Part shown: in pieces, positions 52,080 through 64,000 of the stretch | Layout: every line of letters begins with the position of its first letter | Position numbering within the stretch: the stretch's first letter is position 1 | From: Cranoglanis bouderius | Lineage: Eukaryota > Chordata > Actinopteri > Siluriformes > Cranoglanididae | Direction of reading: 5' to 3' | Length of the DNA: 64,000 nt | Assembly (NCBI GenBank): GCA_023630585.1 | Contig: CM042558.1 | Coordinates: 12,021,800-12,085,799, forward strand | Made by a program: the position numbers and the translations under genes | The notes under the pieces: model-generated | Told to the model about the DNA's origin: nothing | Database searches by the model: none | Seen by the model: only the letters and a program-made list of their open reading frames with translations

Positions 52080-53060
52080 AAGAATGTTCCAAGCTGTTCC
52101 AAGCTCCTCACACTCAACACGGTCAGTCACGGGTTTACTACAGCTTATCATATCAGCCAAATTCTACTGCAAATTCCACCTATGGTCCTTAATGACATCC
52201 TGAAAACAATCCAAAAACATTTTTAAAAGGCCAACACTACCATACATCTTGCTGCAAGTCAAGAATGCAATGCGGAATTATATAAAAAGAAACACAGAGG
52301 TCTATTGTACAGTTACTAGGATTAATGCTAGCTTACACAGCAAGGACTTCTATTTTAAGCTTAATGTGCATCCTTAGTCTGGAGCACCAAATACAGCTAA
52401 AAGCTTCTTTAATGAAATGGTGACACAGACAAACTTATGAAGACCTTTTTTTGTTTTGTTTTGTTTTTTTCACATTAAAGAAAGTGAACTGTAGAAAGCT
52501 GAGTCAGTGCCACCTACACATGGACATCTAAGCAGCATTCATTTGCAGTTTTGTGATGTATCTCATTACAAATCAAGTACTATCAAGAAAAGTTCCTTTT
52601 CTTATTAAAGTAACTCCATCACACTCAGTTTCACCCTTGTCCTTATTTTGGTGCAAACACTTAAATTTCGCTTCTCAGTTGGACTTTTGGTCTTCCTAAA
52701 GCAGTGCTTTTCAGTCCTAGTCTTGGAAGATCTCATGCCTGCTGCATTTTTTTATAGAAAGAAAAGAACTGCGCAGTGGATTTGGTGACAGTTTAATAAC
52801 GGCTGCAATGTTTCTGTTTCTTTTTTAAGTTCCTCATTAGGAAGTTTGTTCAATTTTATTTCACACAACAGTGAATGACACACTTGATGTCTATTTTGTG
52901 CCAATAAGAGACTGTGCACTTTTTTATAGTCATATGTTATGTAAGGTATAAAATCTGACAAGGCATGCTATAGGAAGATAGGGTGTGTTATAGGAACATT
53001 CAATGACAGGGTGGTGATTATTTTCTAAAAACAGACATTTTTTATTTATTAAAGAACCAC
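52080..53060. other. non-coding, nothing recognised
   Basis: No exon or clear element; short ORFs only. Confidence 0.35.
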
Positions 53061-53064
53061 ATGG

Positions 53065-53305
53065 GTAGCATGGTGGTGCAGCAGGTTATGTTGCAGTCTC
53101 ACAGCTCCAGGGTGCCTGGTTTGATCCTGAGCTTGAGTTTACTCCACTGTTTCAGTGGAGTTTTGTGTGGGTTTCCTCCAGGTTCTCCGGTTTCCTCCCA
53201 CCCCTAAAAATATACTGATAGGTGTGTGTGAATGAGTGTATGCATGGTGCCCTGCAATGAACTGGCATGCATCCAGAGTACATTCACAATTAAAGCAGCT
53301 ATAAA
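53065..53305 (+). repeat. family Q repeat, copy 3
   Basis: GTAGCATGGTGGTGCAGCAGG, CACAGCTCCAGGGTGCCTGG and TCCTCCAGGTTCTCCGGTTT in family Q order. Confidence 0.7.
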
Positions 53306-53329
53306 ATAAGCTATATAAGTCATTCATTC

Positions 53330-53600
53330 ACCAGCCTTTCTTTCTGTAACTTTCTTTTGAAGTTAACAAGACAAAAAAAATGCAGCTTGTCATGTTTCAC
53401 AGAAACTGCAGTGCTCTCCTTCCTGAAGACCTCCCCGTGTCAGAAAGCTTAGTTCCACTGCGGTGACACTGGAGACTCTTTACAAAAATGCTAAATAAAT
53501 GTCTCCTCACAGAAAACGTCACCATATCAACTAATTCCACATGTTTTTTTAACACGGTGCATCCACCATACAAGTCCCTGTGGAAGTTGTTGCTATAAAA
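53330..53600 (-). mobile_element. MITE family M, copy 4 (partial)
   Basis: Shares CACAGAAAACGTCACCATAT and CTCCTTCCTGAAGACCTCC-type interior blocks with copy 3; termini missing. Confidence 0.5.
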
Positions 53601-53729
53601 ATTATAAGCAAGGACATTAACGAAAACTATGTGATTATGTTAATGAGAAGACTGCATGAGACCTGAGAACCCTTATTCTCTTAAAGACGCAGAAGAAGAA
53701 GGATAGTGTTAGGTTCTCTCTCTCTCGCT

Positions 53730-54135
53730 ACGCAGCTAGCGGAGGCTAGCGGAGTAGCGCACTTCCGCATTCCACTGAGCACATGCCAGCGCTATTCATA
53801 AAAACCCTGTGGACTCATTCATGAACTCTGGTTTTGTTTTCTTTGCCATGTGCTTTCGTTTTCGTTCACGTCATGTCTCCGCCTCCTGTTTTCTACCATG
53901 TGCTTGTGTTTTGGTTTGTGTCATGTCTCCGTCTCCTTATATTCATTGGTTGTTTGCTTCTTGGTTTACGTCATGTCTCTGCCTATGTTCATTCATGGTT
54001 ATTATGAGTTTCAGGTGTCTCTTGTTTGTGTGGTAGATAAATACCCCGTTCCGTTTCCGCTTCCGTGCGGAGTATTAAGGTAAAGTAGAGTTCGAATCGA
54101 GTTAGACTCAGCATGTGCGGTATGCCGACTTCTTT
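53730..54135. repeat. repeat element with a threefold GTCATGTCTCCGCC unit
   Basis: A 60-70 bp unit (CATGTGCTT-GTTTT-GG-TT-CGTCATGTCTCCG-CTCC) is repeated three times between 53848 and 53990, preceded by CTAGCGGAGGCTAGCGGAG. Looks like part of a dispersed element, class unknown. Confidence 0.55.
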
Positions 54136-54944
54136 CTTGTTTTCTTGAATGCATCCGGACTCCCCTCCTTCCAGTTTACATAACAGATAGCTTCTCCCAG
54201 GCCCAATAACCTCTCTCTTCAACATTCAAAACCTTCACATAAGATGAGTAGTTTAAGGTTAACCTCGAATGTAAACCACAGGTGCTGAGATATTTATGAT
54301 GAGAATAATTCAGGTCCCTAGGGATTCTTTAAAACTGTGTGTTAGTTAGACAGGCTAGTCAGGAAGTAGGAAGACAGAGCTAGACTAATTTTCTACTAGC
54401 AAATAACTCTAAATATATGTAAATGTAAAAGCAAAATCCAGTGCAAGTGTATTTTTAATTTAAACACATCTCATTTATATACGTATGGTGAGATGGCATT
54501 TTGTATCACCGGGAGTGTTGTGTATCACACAAGAGCAATACAGGGCCATACACAAAATTACATAAAATACAAATAGCCCTACATGAGTGTCAGACAAGGG
54601 TAATGTACTATACAATAATTACCCAGAAGACTTCAGCTAATTACACTGTACAGCACAGAGCAGCGGGAGTCGAAGTGTTGATCAGATAACGTAAGTGTGT
54701 AAAGCTGTGCAGTCTGACTGTGCAAATTGCATGCAATTATAAACCATCGTAAGCGGCAGCATATGTAACTGTGGCAGCATGTCATGGCTATTAAGTATAA
54801 ATAAACATAACACCTGGAAATACACTCCTGAGATATTATTATTATGCAATAAAGTGTGAATAATAGTCAGGGTGAAAGTCATTTGTTCATATTCTTAAGT
54901 AAAGAAGCAGATGTAAGAAATAAAATACGACAGAGCATTCTGTT

Positions 54945-55450
54945 AATATGATGACGGAATGGTGTGATGAAGATTTACCACCCTGAAGTTGATTATTTTG
55001 CAATTACAGCACATCCCAAAGTGTTTTATTCTTACACCACAGCAATTTGCTATAGATCACAATGTTCTATTTATTAATTTATTAACATGTCCTGCTTTGT
55101 AAGGCATGCGTAGGAGGCAGACGCAAGTGCAGATAAACTTTAATAAAAAGGAACAAATAACATAAACACTAGAAATACCTGAAACATGACCTATGAATAT
55201 GAGCCACAGAGATGAACATAAACAAGACAACAAAACGAAGGCAACAAAGAACAAAAGCAAGACAGCGTGAATGGTGCAAAATGTAAGTTAAATACTAGTG
55301 CTAATTAACCAAAAGATGTTAAACAGGTGCGAAAGTTCGTGTGACGTGCTCCCGTGGTGCGCATTGGCTACTGGGAAATGTAGTCAAGTTCTACATGACA
55401 TTACATTAATATTGTGGAACGTTTAAACAAAACACGTCTTGGGTTTTTGT
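54945..55450. mobile_element. MITE family M copy 5 interrupted by another insertion
   Basis: 54950-55090 (GGTGTGATGAAGATTTACCA.. AAGTGTTTTATTCTTACACC.. ATTAACATGTC) is the left part of family M. From about 55093 the sequence changes to GCATGCGTAGGAGGCAGACG.. and ends near 55390 with GCGCATTGGCTACTGGGAAA-TGTAGT, a different dispersed repeat. Confidence 0.5.
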
Positions 55451-55721
55451 TTGTTTTGTATTTTATCATCATCATTTGCACACACTATTCTCTTTTTTCA
55501 GTAGAATAAATATATTGCCCCACTTTGTTTGGCTGCCCTAGCTGCTGTTACAAACCTGCTGCATAAATATGAGACAGTCCTGTTTTCTATCACCAAATTT
55601 TGTCTAAAACAAACATACAACAAAAATAATAACAAAATAAATCACTATCCTCTATATCACATTCTTTATCCAATGGAGACCTAGCTAGTCTAGACCAGTG
55701 GTTCTCCAAGGGTAGTTTATA

Positions 55722-57100
55722 TGTATAAAGACATGTTATTTGATGTTTTACCTAATCAACTACATAGTTTTTTTTTTTTTTTTTTTTTTAAGATAAACGT
55801 TTATTTTGAAAATGATGCATGTAACACGTTCCAAAAAAGTTGGGACAGGGGCAATTTAGGACTAATAGCGATGTGACAAGTTGAAATAAGAAGGTGATGT
55901 GAAACAGGTGAGGCAATCATCTAATCATAGTATATAAGGAGCCTCCAAAAAAGGCCTAGTCCTTCAAGAGCAAGGATGGGTCGAGGCTCGCCAATCTGCC
56001 AACAGAATAATCCAACACTTTGAGAACAACATTCCCCAAAGACAAATCGGTTGGATTTTGGACATTTCACCTTCTACAGTGCACAATATAATTAAAAGAT
56101 TCAAGGAATCTGGTCAAATCTCAGTGTGTTTGATCTCTGATCCCTCAAACGTCACTGTCTTAAAAACCGTCATGAGTCTGTAATGGATATCCTGACATGG
56201 GCTCAGGAATACTTTGGTAAACCTTTGTCAGTCAACACCATTCGCCGCTGCATCCACAGATGCAAGTTAAGGCTTTACAGTGCAAAGCAGAACCCATACA
56301 TCAACATTGTCCAGAAGCGCCACCGACTTCTCTGGGCTTGGTCTCATCTGAGATGGACAGCAGCACGGTGGAATCGTGTTTTGTGGTCCGACGAGTCAAC
56401 ATTTCAACATTTTTCATGTTTTTGGACAAAACAGCCGCCATGTTCTCTGGGCCAAAGAGGAAAAGGACAATCCAAGCTGTTATCAGTGTTAGGTCCAAAA
56501 GCCAGCGTCTGTCGTGGTATGGGGTTGTGTCAGTGCCCATGGCATGGGTAACTTGCACATCTGTGAGGGCGCCATTAATGCAGAAAGATATGTACACATT
56601 TTGGAGCAACATATGCTGCCATCCAGAGCAGGACAACGCCAAACCACATTCTGCCCGGATGGTTGCGTAAGCAGAGAGTGCGGGTGCTAGCATGGCCTGC
56701 CTGCAGTTCTGACCTGTCTCTGATTGAGAATGTGTGGCGCATTATGAAGCGTAAAACAAGGCAACGTACAGTTGTGCAGCTGAAGAAATGCATAATGGAT
56801 GAATGGGGGAAATTTCCGCTTGCTAAACTTAACCAACTGGTGTTTTCAGTGTCCAAACGCTTAAGTGTTATTAAAAGAAAAGGTGATGTTACACAGTGGT
56901 AAACAGTTGGCTGTCATCAGATTTGAAATGAGTGTATATTTTCAAAAATAAATTAAATTCACAAAGTAAAACATCAAATAATGTGTTAATAATGTGTTTT
57001 CAGTATAGTACTGGGTGACTTTAATTTTCAAATGACACTTTTTGTTTGTTTGTTTTTTTTTATTTTCCATACTGTCCCAACTTTTTCGGAATTGGCGTTG
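55722..57100 (+). mobile_element. Tc1-like transposon, family C copy 2 (left end missing)
   Basis: Very similar to 8677-10152 along its length, ending TTTTTCGGAATTGGCGTTG next to TA. The outermost left TIR is absent; homology begins near ATAAAGACATGTTATTTGA. Confidence 0.88.
56183..56902 (+). pseudogene. decayed Tc1-like transposase (family C)
   Basis: Frame 56183-56551 carries MDILTWAQEYFGKPLSVNTI and WNRVLWSDESTFQHFSCFW (first Asp, here with the usual SDES). Frame 56663-56902 carries LAWPACSSDLSLIENVWRIM (catalytic Glu). The second Asp block (EQDNAKPHSA) sits in another frame near 56622-56660. Frameshifts split it; it cannot be functional as it stands. Confidence 0.82.
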
Positions 57101-57424
57101 TATATTGTTGAGTTTTCGAGTACAATTAGTTATTAGCTGGTTTGAATTATATAATGTCAAAGTGTTTTGACAGAAACACAGGAATAAAAAGCTCTATGCA
57201 CTGATCCACATAAGTGGATTAGATTCATAAAATAAATCCTTGGGGATCCCTGACTGCAAAGCATTAGAGAACCTCAGATCTACCTTTCCAGGCTTGCTGA
57301 ATGAAACACAAGATAAGACAATGCATTGAAGTTATCTACACTGAATTCCTTCTTCCTGCTTTGTGTAGCTGATATCACACACCAATCACACCAAAACTTA
57401 ATTCATAATTAGTTACTTAGTTAT

Positions 57425-58188
57425 TCTCGATTCTGATTGTTGATGAATTTTCCATAACAGCAGCTTGGACAGCAATTCCAACTTGTACTAGTTCTAATAT
57501 GTTATTGTTTCTACAGTTACAGTACTGAGCAAAAGTTTTAGGCACACTATTTTATTAGTACAAACTTTGTAATAGATTTTTTATTTTATGACTTCTACGT
57601 TATCAAGTCAGTACAAAAAACATTTTAGATTCCCAAACATTAGTTTTCTAGCACAAAATTAAATGTTACTGAAAAATGTTTGTGTCATTAAAGAAAGCAG
57701 CATATTACGTAAGAGACCAAAAAACACAATGAAGGCTGCTGGGTTTTGCTGCAAAAATAAGAAGCAAGTGCGACAGTCAAAGTCTCCAGAAGAACTGTGA
57801 CTGTTTCTGCAAGATGCTCAATAAAACTTACCAGCTAATTGTACCGGAGACTACTATTTTTATTTTTATTTATTTTTTTTTGTCACACCAAATATTGACT
57901 TTTTCATTTACTACTGTTTACTGCTCTTTACGGTATTTTTTTTTTTAAACGTAGAAACATTTAATTTCATTATTTTGAAGGCATCTTTGCTCTACAGCAT
58001 TTCTTTGCATGTGCCTAAAACTTTTGCACAGTCCTGTATATTTACTTATATTTCTATATTTTAGCTTTTTTTTCTTTTTTTTTTTTTACTGAATATGTTT
58101 TTATTTTAATTTTATTTTTATTACTTCTTGAATATTTCTTGCTTACTCATTCTTGTAGTGGAGACTCCACATAATCTAATATATAATC

Positions 58189-58229
<41 letters not shown>

Positions 58230-58690
58230 TGGATTAAAACCATGTTGTTTTTTAAGAAAGAAAATTATATAATCTTTGGTTTGGTGAAGCTTTCTGTAAG
58301 GAGACGTTTATTTAACTTATGGAAGGAGTCTCCAGTGTCAGTCTGTCAATTTTCTGCCATGTCAGAGCACTTTCAGTTTTCTCAACACACAACAAGCTAC
58401 TTTTTTCCCCTTACAGACTTCTAGACAGAAAGAGAGGTGAGGGAAAGACTGTTTATAGCTGCTATAACATAAGTGATAACAGTAACTAACTCTTTTAAAT
58501 GGTTAGGAAGCATGATGTTATAGCATTAATGCATTACAAATTGTAACCGTTGGCAAATAGCTGTGGTGTAAGAGGAATAAAACGCATGGGTGTGTTTTTT
58601 ATTGAAAAATAATCAACTCTGGGGTATAACAGTAACTCCCATCATGGATTAATTTCCTATAACTGCACACCCCCGAGTGTTTTGTTGCAT
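57425..58690 (+). mobile_element. MITE family M, copy 6, split by a family A MITE
   Basis: 57425-57529 (GATTCTGATTGTTGATGAAT.. TTATTGTTTCTACAGTTA) matches 21290-21410. After the 57530-58036 insert, the family continues (GGAGACGTTTATTTAACTTA at 58300; GAGGAATAAAACGCATG at 58571; AAAAATAATCAACTCTGGGG at 58604). An (AAT)n lies at 58187-58228. Confidence 0.65.
57530..58036. mobile_element. MITE family A, copy 2
   Basis: Begins CAGTACTGAGCAAAAGTTTT and ends AAAACTTTTGCACAGTCCTG, with TA on both sides. Very similar to 1099-1639 through the whole length, apart from small deletions. Confidence 0.87.
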
Positions 58691-58749
58691 GAGTGTATTT
58701 CTGACATGTCCTGTATATCTGGCAAACATATGGTTTGGATTCTGTGTGC

Positions 58750-58932
58750 CTGCTGTGTGGCAGTGGTAGTTAAGATGTTAGATTACTGCTCAGAAGGTCA
58801 TGAGTTCAAACCCCAGCACTGCCAAGCTGCTACTGTGGGCCCTTGAGCAAGGCCCTCAACCACTCAGTTGTACAAATGACATAAATGTAAGTTGCTCTGG
58901 ATAAGGGTGTCTGCCAAATGCCGTAAATGATT
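58750..58932 (+). mobile_element. tRNA-derived SINE
   Basis: The head GTGGCAGTGGTAGTTAAG.. CAGAAGGTCATGAGTTCAAA-CCC (pol III B-box type), middle CACTGCCAAGCTGC.. GCCCTTGAGCAAGGCCCTCA, and tail GTAAGTTGCTCTGGATAAGG.. GTCTGCCAAATGCCGTAAATG. Confidence 0.8.
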
Positions 58933-59014
58933 CCGCTTCTGTTAGTTGGGTGTACAGTAGGTGGTAGAAATGCTACTGTGCGCAAGTGTATTTTTACATT
59001 CTACCCTTTGAGGG

Positions 59015-59047
<33 letters not shown>

Positions 59048-60320
59048 TTAAGCCTCTAAGCACGTGCAAAGCTAAACAGCTCGACAGTGTGATATCGGCC
59101 ATGTTTGGATCCTCAAGTTAAGTTTCAACATGCAGACGTTGTTAACAACTCAACATCCAAACAACTCACACCACGTCCATTCCCACCCCTCTTCAGTTGT
59201 TTAGTCATTGCCCCTGTAACCTCCCTCTGACCTTCTGCTAAACTTGTTCGAGCATTCATGTAATGCTATAGGCTGCATTCCCTAAACACTGTACATGTTA
59301 ACTGTGATCATGTGGACGGTGGGAAATCATCTACGTCATGTTTCTCCAGCTGAAATATTGCACCACTGAACTGGTGTGTTTCTTGCTCTAACATTCACCA
59401 TTTTATTTAATGACTGATTATTAATCAAGGATTATTAGCTGGGATTTTTTTTTTTCATATGTTTTGAAATGTTTTTATTTATTATTATTTTACTTTTCTT
59501 TTTGAATTACACACTTTGTTTGTAACATACTGATGCACAAATGACCCGCTATAGGATAATATAGCAAAACTGCTTTAAGACATGCATTAGCTCTTCTGTT
59601 ATTTCCATTTTCTGCAACAGAAGAGAAAACATAACCTCGCCCCTGGGACTATTTTGATTCTCTGGGAGTAGGGAGTGTTGTGGGGAACACACTGACCTTT
59701 AAATAACAACTTCCTGGAAATAAGTAACATATATAATGTTTGTAATGTCGGATATGTGCAGTGTGCTTTCCTGCTTCCTCTGCTGCTTTTAAGTTCATGT
59801 TACATTTTTAACACCACAATAATGCAAGCAATGGTAAAATCAGTCATTCTAGCCATGCTATCTTGTTTTTAAAATAAAAGTACAGCTGTCCAGTTATTGA
59901 GAAAGTAAAAAAAAAATTTAAAAAATAAAAATTTAAAAGAAGTTCCTGGTTTCAACACTTGGTGTCGCTATCAAGTAAAATCAAATCTAAATCTGGAAAG
60001 CAGAAATTATGTGAACTCTACAGGGCTTTATTGATGCAATAAAGATTTTGGTTTCACATGGTGGCACCAAAGAAATGAAATAAATAAATAAATAAATAAA
60101 TAAATAAAATAGATAGCTAGAGATGCAGTCACTCTGGGGATTTTTTTTCCCATTGTGTGTGTTTTATTTCCTGGGAATCAGTAAGAAAAATACACCTGTA
60201 AAATATCCCTTACTATTGCTCACTGCTTAAAAACCATGATTAAAGTATATAGTTTAAAGCGCAGTGAGATTTTGGAAATAAAGCAAGCATATTTATTTAA
60301 ATTATTATTGTTACAGATGG
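58933..60320. other. non-coding, with (TG)n and (AAAT)n tracts
   Basis: A (TG)n run at 59017-59044 and an (AAAT)n run at 60077-60108; otherwise nothing recognised. Confidence 0.4.
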
Positions 60321-60324
60321 AAGG

Positions 60325-60645
60325 GGATCATGGTGGCTTAGTAGTTAGCATGTTTGCCTCGCACCTCAGGGTTTAAGGGTTCAAATCCTGCCTCCGCCCT
60401 GTGTGCTCAGAGTTTGCGTGCTCTCCCCGTGCTTCGGGGGTTTCCTCCGGGTACTCCGTTTTCCTCCCCCAGTCCAAACACATGTTGTAGGCTGACTGTC
60501 ATTTCCCAATTGTCTGTAGTGTGTGAATGGGCGTCTGTGTGTGTGATTGTGCCCTGCGATATCAGGTTGGTATCCTGTCCTTCTGTGACAGACTCCAGGC
60601 TCCCCACGACCCTGTGTAGGATGGGCGGTACAGAAAATGGATGGA
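60325..60645 (-). repeat. family P repeat, copy 3 (inverted)
   Basis: The inverse of the 23130 copy: GGTGGCTTAGTAGTTAGCATG.. GGTTTCCTCCGGGTACTCCG.. GTGTAGGATGGGCGGTACAG. Confidence 0.8.
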
Positions 60646-60889
60646 TGGAGGTTACAGATGGATTTTTTTTTAAAATCATCTAATACCCAAAAGAAAAAGC
60701 TTCCTTCATGAAGACGTTTGTATCACTCCACTTGTCTGTGTTCTCTACATAAAATTCCAATTCTAGCAATAGTTTTTTACATTGAAACCATTACTGCACT
60801 TACTGTGGGCTGTCAGTCAGTCTGTGTGTTGCATGGCAACATGTAACGCTCTATCCAGATGTGGTTTCTTTGGGAACTATTTTCATTGA

Positions 60890-61095
60890 CTGAGAAAAAT
60901 AAAGAAAACATTTGGCCATATTGTGTCTGAAATGTCAGATATCAATTACTTGTTTATAGAACTGTTGAATGAAAGCAATATTACACTCACAGTTGTGCTG
61001 TTGTACTGAATATCAGGACAGCTGAATCACAGCCGTGCTGATATTCACTACACCAGCACTCTTGCTCGTGTGATATTGCTTAAATACATCATTGT
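60890..61095. repeat. interspersed repeat, shared with 15700-15910
   Basis: The same block order as the 15700 copy, plus a small hairpin GAATATCAG..CTGATATTC at 61010-61046. Confidence 0.5.
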
Positions 61096-61124
61096 TAGAG
61101 AAGACAATCAGATTTGTAAAAAAT

Positions 61125-61445
61125 TATCCATCCATCCATCCATTTTCTATACTGCTTATCCTTACTGGGTCGTGGAGAACCTGGAGCCTATCCGAGGGAG
61201 CATGGGGCAAAGGCGGGGGACACCCTGGACAGAGTGCCAGTCCATCGCAGGGCACAATCACACACACATTAATACACCCATTCACACACTACGGACAATT
61301 TTGAACATGCCATTCAGCCTACAATGCATGTCTTTGGACTGGGGCTGGAAACCGGCAAACCCCTGAAGCACGGGGAGAGCATGCAAACTCCGCATACACA
61401 TGGTCTCGGTGGGACTCGATCCCTCCGTGTGAGGCAAACGTGCTT
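61125..61445 (+). repeat. family P repeat, copy 4
   Basis: CCATTTTCTATACTGCTTATCC, CCATCGCAGGGCACAATCA and TCTTTGGACTGGGGCTGGAA in family order; followed by a long T-rich tract at 61443-61480. Confidence 0.8.
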
Positions 61446-62585
61446 TTTTTTTTCTTTTCTTTTTTTTTTTTTTTTTTTTATAAACGTGAATTTTTATAGT
61501 GTAAATGCAAATAGGAAATTCACAAAAACTTTTTTGGATGTTAAGCCACAATAACAACATTGGGCCTCATTTATCAATCTGAATATAATCATATTTATTT
61601 GTAAATCGTTCATATGAGCATTTACACAAGAAATTTTCTTGAAAAAACTTTCATATCCTACACGTGCTCCTGAGTGTGTGATTTACACATAAGAGCACTT
61701 ACTAATGTGAACTTCAACCTGATCAACTTCAGATCATAATTCACATGGATTACTGCACTTTTCCAACATATAGATTATACTCTCAAGTTTAAATAGCTTA
61801 TTTTTATTAAAGCGTTTATTATTTGCAGCATTTAGCAGACGCCCTTATACAGAGTGACTTATAGAAGTGCTTTGTTGTCTCTATCAAACACAAATCCTCA
61901 TGGTAATTCACTAGGTCAGGGACTAAGAGTACCACTGAGTACCACTGAAAACATTTTGTGAAACTTAGTTGTTTTATATTATTGGCATTAGTTAAAAAAT
62001 ATGACAAAGAAAGAAAGCAAGCCAACATAAACCTATAAATTAAGATAAATAAAACTAGTCACTCCATTATGACAAAAGAAATGCCACCATTTAAAAGGAA
62101 GACGGGCCGGTCTGTCTGTGCACAGCTGTAAACCGTAAACAAATGCCTTAGCTGACTAAAGATTAAAGTCATGCTTTTGAGGGAAAAAATGTTTAAAGAC
62201 TGGTATGATTTTTTCAGAGGATGAAAGCTGGCTTATAAATCGGTTCCGTTTGCCACGTCATCTTCTTTTAATGCTGTGCAACACTTCCAGCATGTCAGCC
62301 AAAACAATTTTAAAATTGTGCTTGGTGTGCATGATCACCTACAGTAACAGATGTTTTCATGTCACACCATTTTCTTGTCACCTCACTTAATTCACACCTA
62401 ATTCACCTCTTCTGTAATTTGTCTCTAGATTTTGACCTGTTCAGTTGCTGTTAGACTGTTAAATATTTTTATTGGCATAGAAGTGAGTCAAAATAACTTC
62501 CACTTCTGCCTTTCTACCTTTTCTTTCTACATTTAGTAATAATTTTTTTGTTTCCAGCCCTCTGTGTACTTGAACTTTTTTTATT
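61446..62585. other. non-coding; one short fish repeat fragment
   Basis: 61825-61870 carries GCATTTAGCAGACGCCCTTA-TACAGAGTGACTTATA, a fragment found at many places in fish genomes. Nothing else recognised. Confidence 0.45.
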
Positions 62586-62589
62586 GAAA

Positions 62590-62712
62590 TTGCCCCTAGT
62601 GTGTGTTCCTGGTGCCCTGCGATGGACACGTAATGGTCAAGTGTTCCCAAGATCCAGATCCAACGTGACACTAACCAGGATAAAGTGCGTACTGAAGATT
62701 AATGAATGAATA
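62590..62712 (+). repeat. family Q repeat tail
   Basis: AAATTGCCCCTAGTGTGTG, TGCCCTGCGATGGACACG and CAGGATAAAGTGCGTACTGA-AGAT in family Q 3' order. Confidence 0.65.
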
Positions 62713-63174
62713 TACACAACAGTTAAATACAAAGCATTCGGGAATATTACTTCAAAATCTTTTTATGAATACCACTACACAAGTTTGAAATCTATTTACA
62801 GGCTTAGAACCTTTTTATCAGCTCAAAAACATTCTTACTCTGTTTTGATTCCCTACCAAACTGCCACTTGTCCAGAGCTGTGTGAAAGGCAATCAATCAT
62901 CTGCAATGAGACAAGGCCCTCTTGTGACTCGGTAGTGGAACTACTGTCTGTTTTACAGTTTTAGTCCATACTGCTATCAAAGATAATACACTTCAGTGAC
63001 AGCTAAAACAACAGAATTTTACAATGGACATGAATTTAAAATGGGCTGGTTCTATGCAGAAATAAATTATGTTTGAACAATTACATATATACTTGATGTG
63101 GATTATACACATGGTTTTAAAATGAGTTTTAAACATTTATCTTTTAAGAAACTGTGTGTGCATGTGTAAACAGG

Positions 63175-63430
63175 GGCAGGATGGTGGCGCAGTGGGTATC
63201 GTTTCCGCCTCCAGGGCCCTGGTTCAGTTCTGAGCTCGGGTTACTGTCTGTATAGAGTTTCAATTTAGCATAGTGGCTATGCTAAATTGCCCCTAGGTGT
63301 GAATCAATTGGACAATCCATCCAGGGTGTATTCCCACCTCACACTTTCAGCATTTCCCGGGATAGTATCCGGATCCACCATGACCCTGAGCAGGATAAAA
63401 CGCTTACTGAAGATAAATGATGAATGAATA
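63175..63430 (+). repeat. family Q repeat, copy 4
   Basis: GATGGTGGCGCAGTGGGTAT.. TTCTGAGCTCGGGTTACTGT.. CTAAATTGCCCCTAGGTGTG.. GATCCACCATGACCCTGAGC.. CAGGATAAAACGCTTACTGA. Confidence 0.78.
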
Positions 63431-64000
63431 CAGCACTCAGAAACTGCACAAACTGCATGGATGTTTGGGTTTCTTGTAGAATTTGGTTTCTTGTAGAATT
63501 CTACAAAAAATGTTTTATGTAGAATCCTACAACTGAGTGATTCCCTATGAGAGGGTGTTCCAAGTATATCCTCTCTAAGAAGCTAAGAACCCTTAACTAT
63601 TCCAAGATCCACCGAGGAACCCCCCCCCCCCCCCTTCTTTTCTAAGAGTGTACCAACAGCACCATATTAGATGTAGTTGTGCATATTTTTGAGCAAGTCA
63701 TAAAACAAATCCATCTATCTTCAAGCCCATTATTAGCATTTATTGGAGCACTTTTGCCGGTGGCAGAGCCAACCACCCCCCACCCCCCACTCAATTCAAT
63801 TCAACTTTAATATTATTATACCACTACTGCAGAAACTCAATGTTGTCTTCATGCATCTTCCATCACGTGTGGCAGTTACCATGGATAATGATGAAGATGG
63901 TAATCAGCAGTGGCTCATGACCATAGATTTTGGTGTGGCAGGATGACATTAATAACAACATAGCTTCAAACAAAATTAACATTAGAGGCTATCACAGTTG
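63431..64000. other. non-coding right edge, with a poly-C tract
   Basis: A poly-C run lies at 63620-63634 and a CCACCCCCCACCCCCC tract at 63772-63788. No exon recognised. The usual ppfia4 first coding exon, if present, must lie further right. Confidence 0.4.

Noticed and set aside
58750..58830. Possible genuine tRNA gene
   Set aside because: Only the promoter-like head of a tRNA is present and it is fused to a SINE body and tail; no full cloverleaf.

Overview
The window reads as vertebrate, almost certainly teleost fish, genomic DNA. Short phase-matched exons sit in large AT-rich introns full of dinucleotide microsatellites, Tc1-like transposons, an L2-type LINE, a 5S rRNA-derived SINE and many short non-autonomous DNA elements. 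Several of the repeat types are ones I associate with catfishes (Siluriformes); that is recollection, not a search result.

One protein-coding gene is supported. It is on the minus strand, and its exons match liprin-alpha-4 (ppfia4), a presynaptic active-zone scaffold. Sixteen phase-consistent coding exons lie between 34673 and 7952 and encode 682 codons plus 2 nt. They cover the N-terminal coiled-coil half and the start of the central linker. The C-terminal exons, including the three SAM domains, lie beyond the left edge. The usual liprin-alpha first coding exon was not found. A 22-codon candidate alternative first exon, with an ATG and a splice donor in the right phase, lies at 49793-49858 behind a pyrimidine-rich leader. 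All other donors read GT, but the intron after the exon at 20173-20307 begins with GC in a perfect GC-AG donor context.

Layout. Positions 1-7950 hold a stack of mobile elements: a 541-bp MITE, a nearly intact 1.5-kb Tc1-like element, and a second Tc1-like element disrupted by a 5S-SINE that itself holds an LTR-like insertion. Positions 7952-34673 hold the ppfia4 exons, with introns carrying Tc1-like elements, MITEs, an almost purely polypurine 0.8-kb tract and many (CA)n/(GA)n tracts, some of which form the splice signals themselves. Positions 34740-49790 are an intron or 5' region with a degenerate L2 LINE, a deleted Tc1-like element and CTAG-rich tandem repeats. Positions 49859-64000 are probably non-coding, with minisatellites, a second copy of a Tc1-like family, nested MITEs and common fish interspersed repeats. 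I saw no tRNA gene, CRISPR array or second host gene.

The interest lies in how repeats shape this gene (microsatellite-built splice sites, a GC-AG intron, a 36-nt microexon, a possible alternative promoter) and in the nested transposon history. I found no convincing wholly new molecular system.
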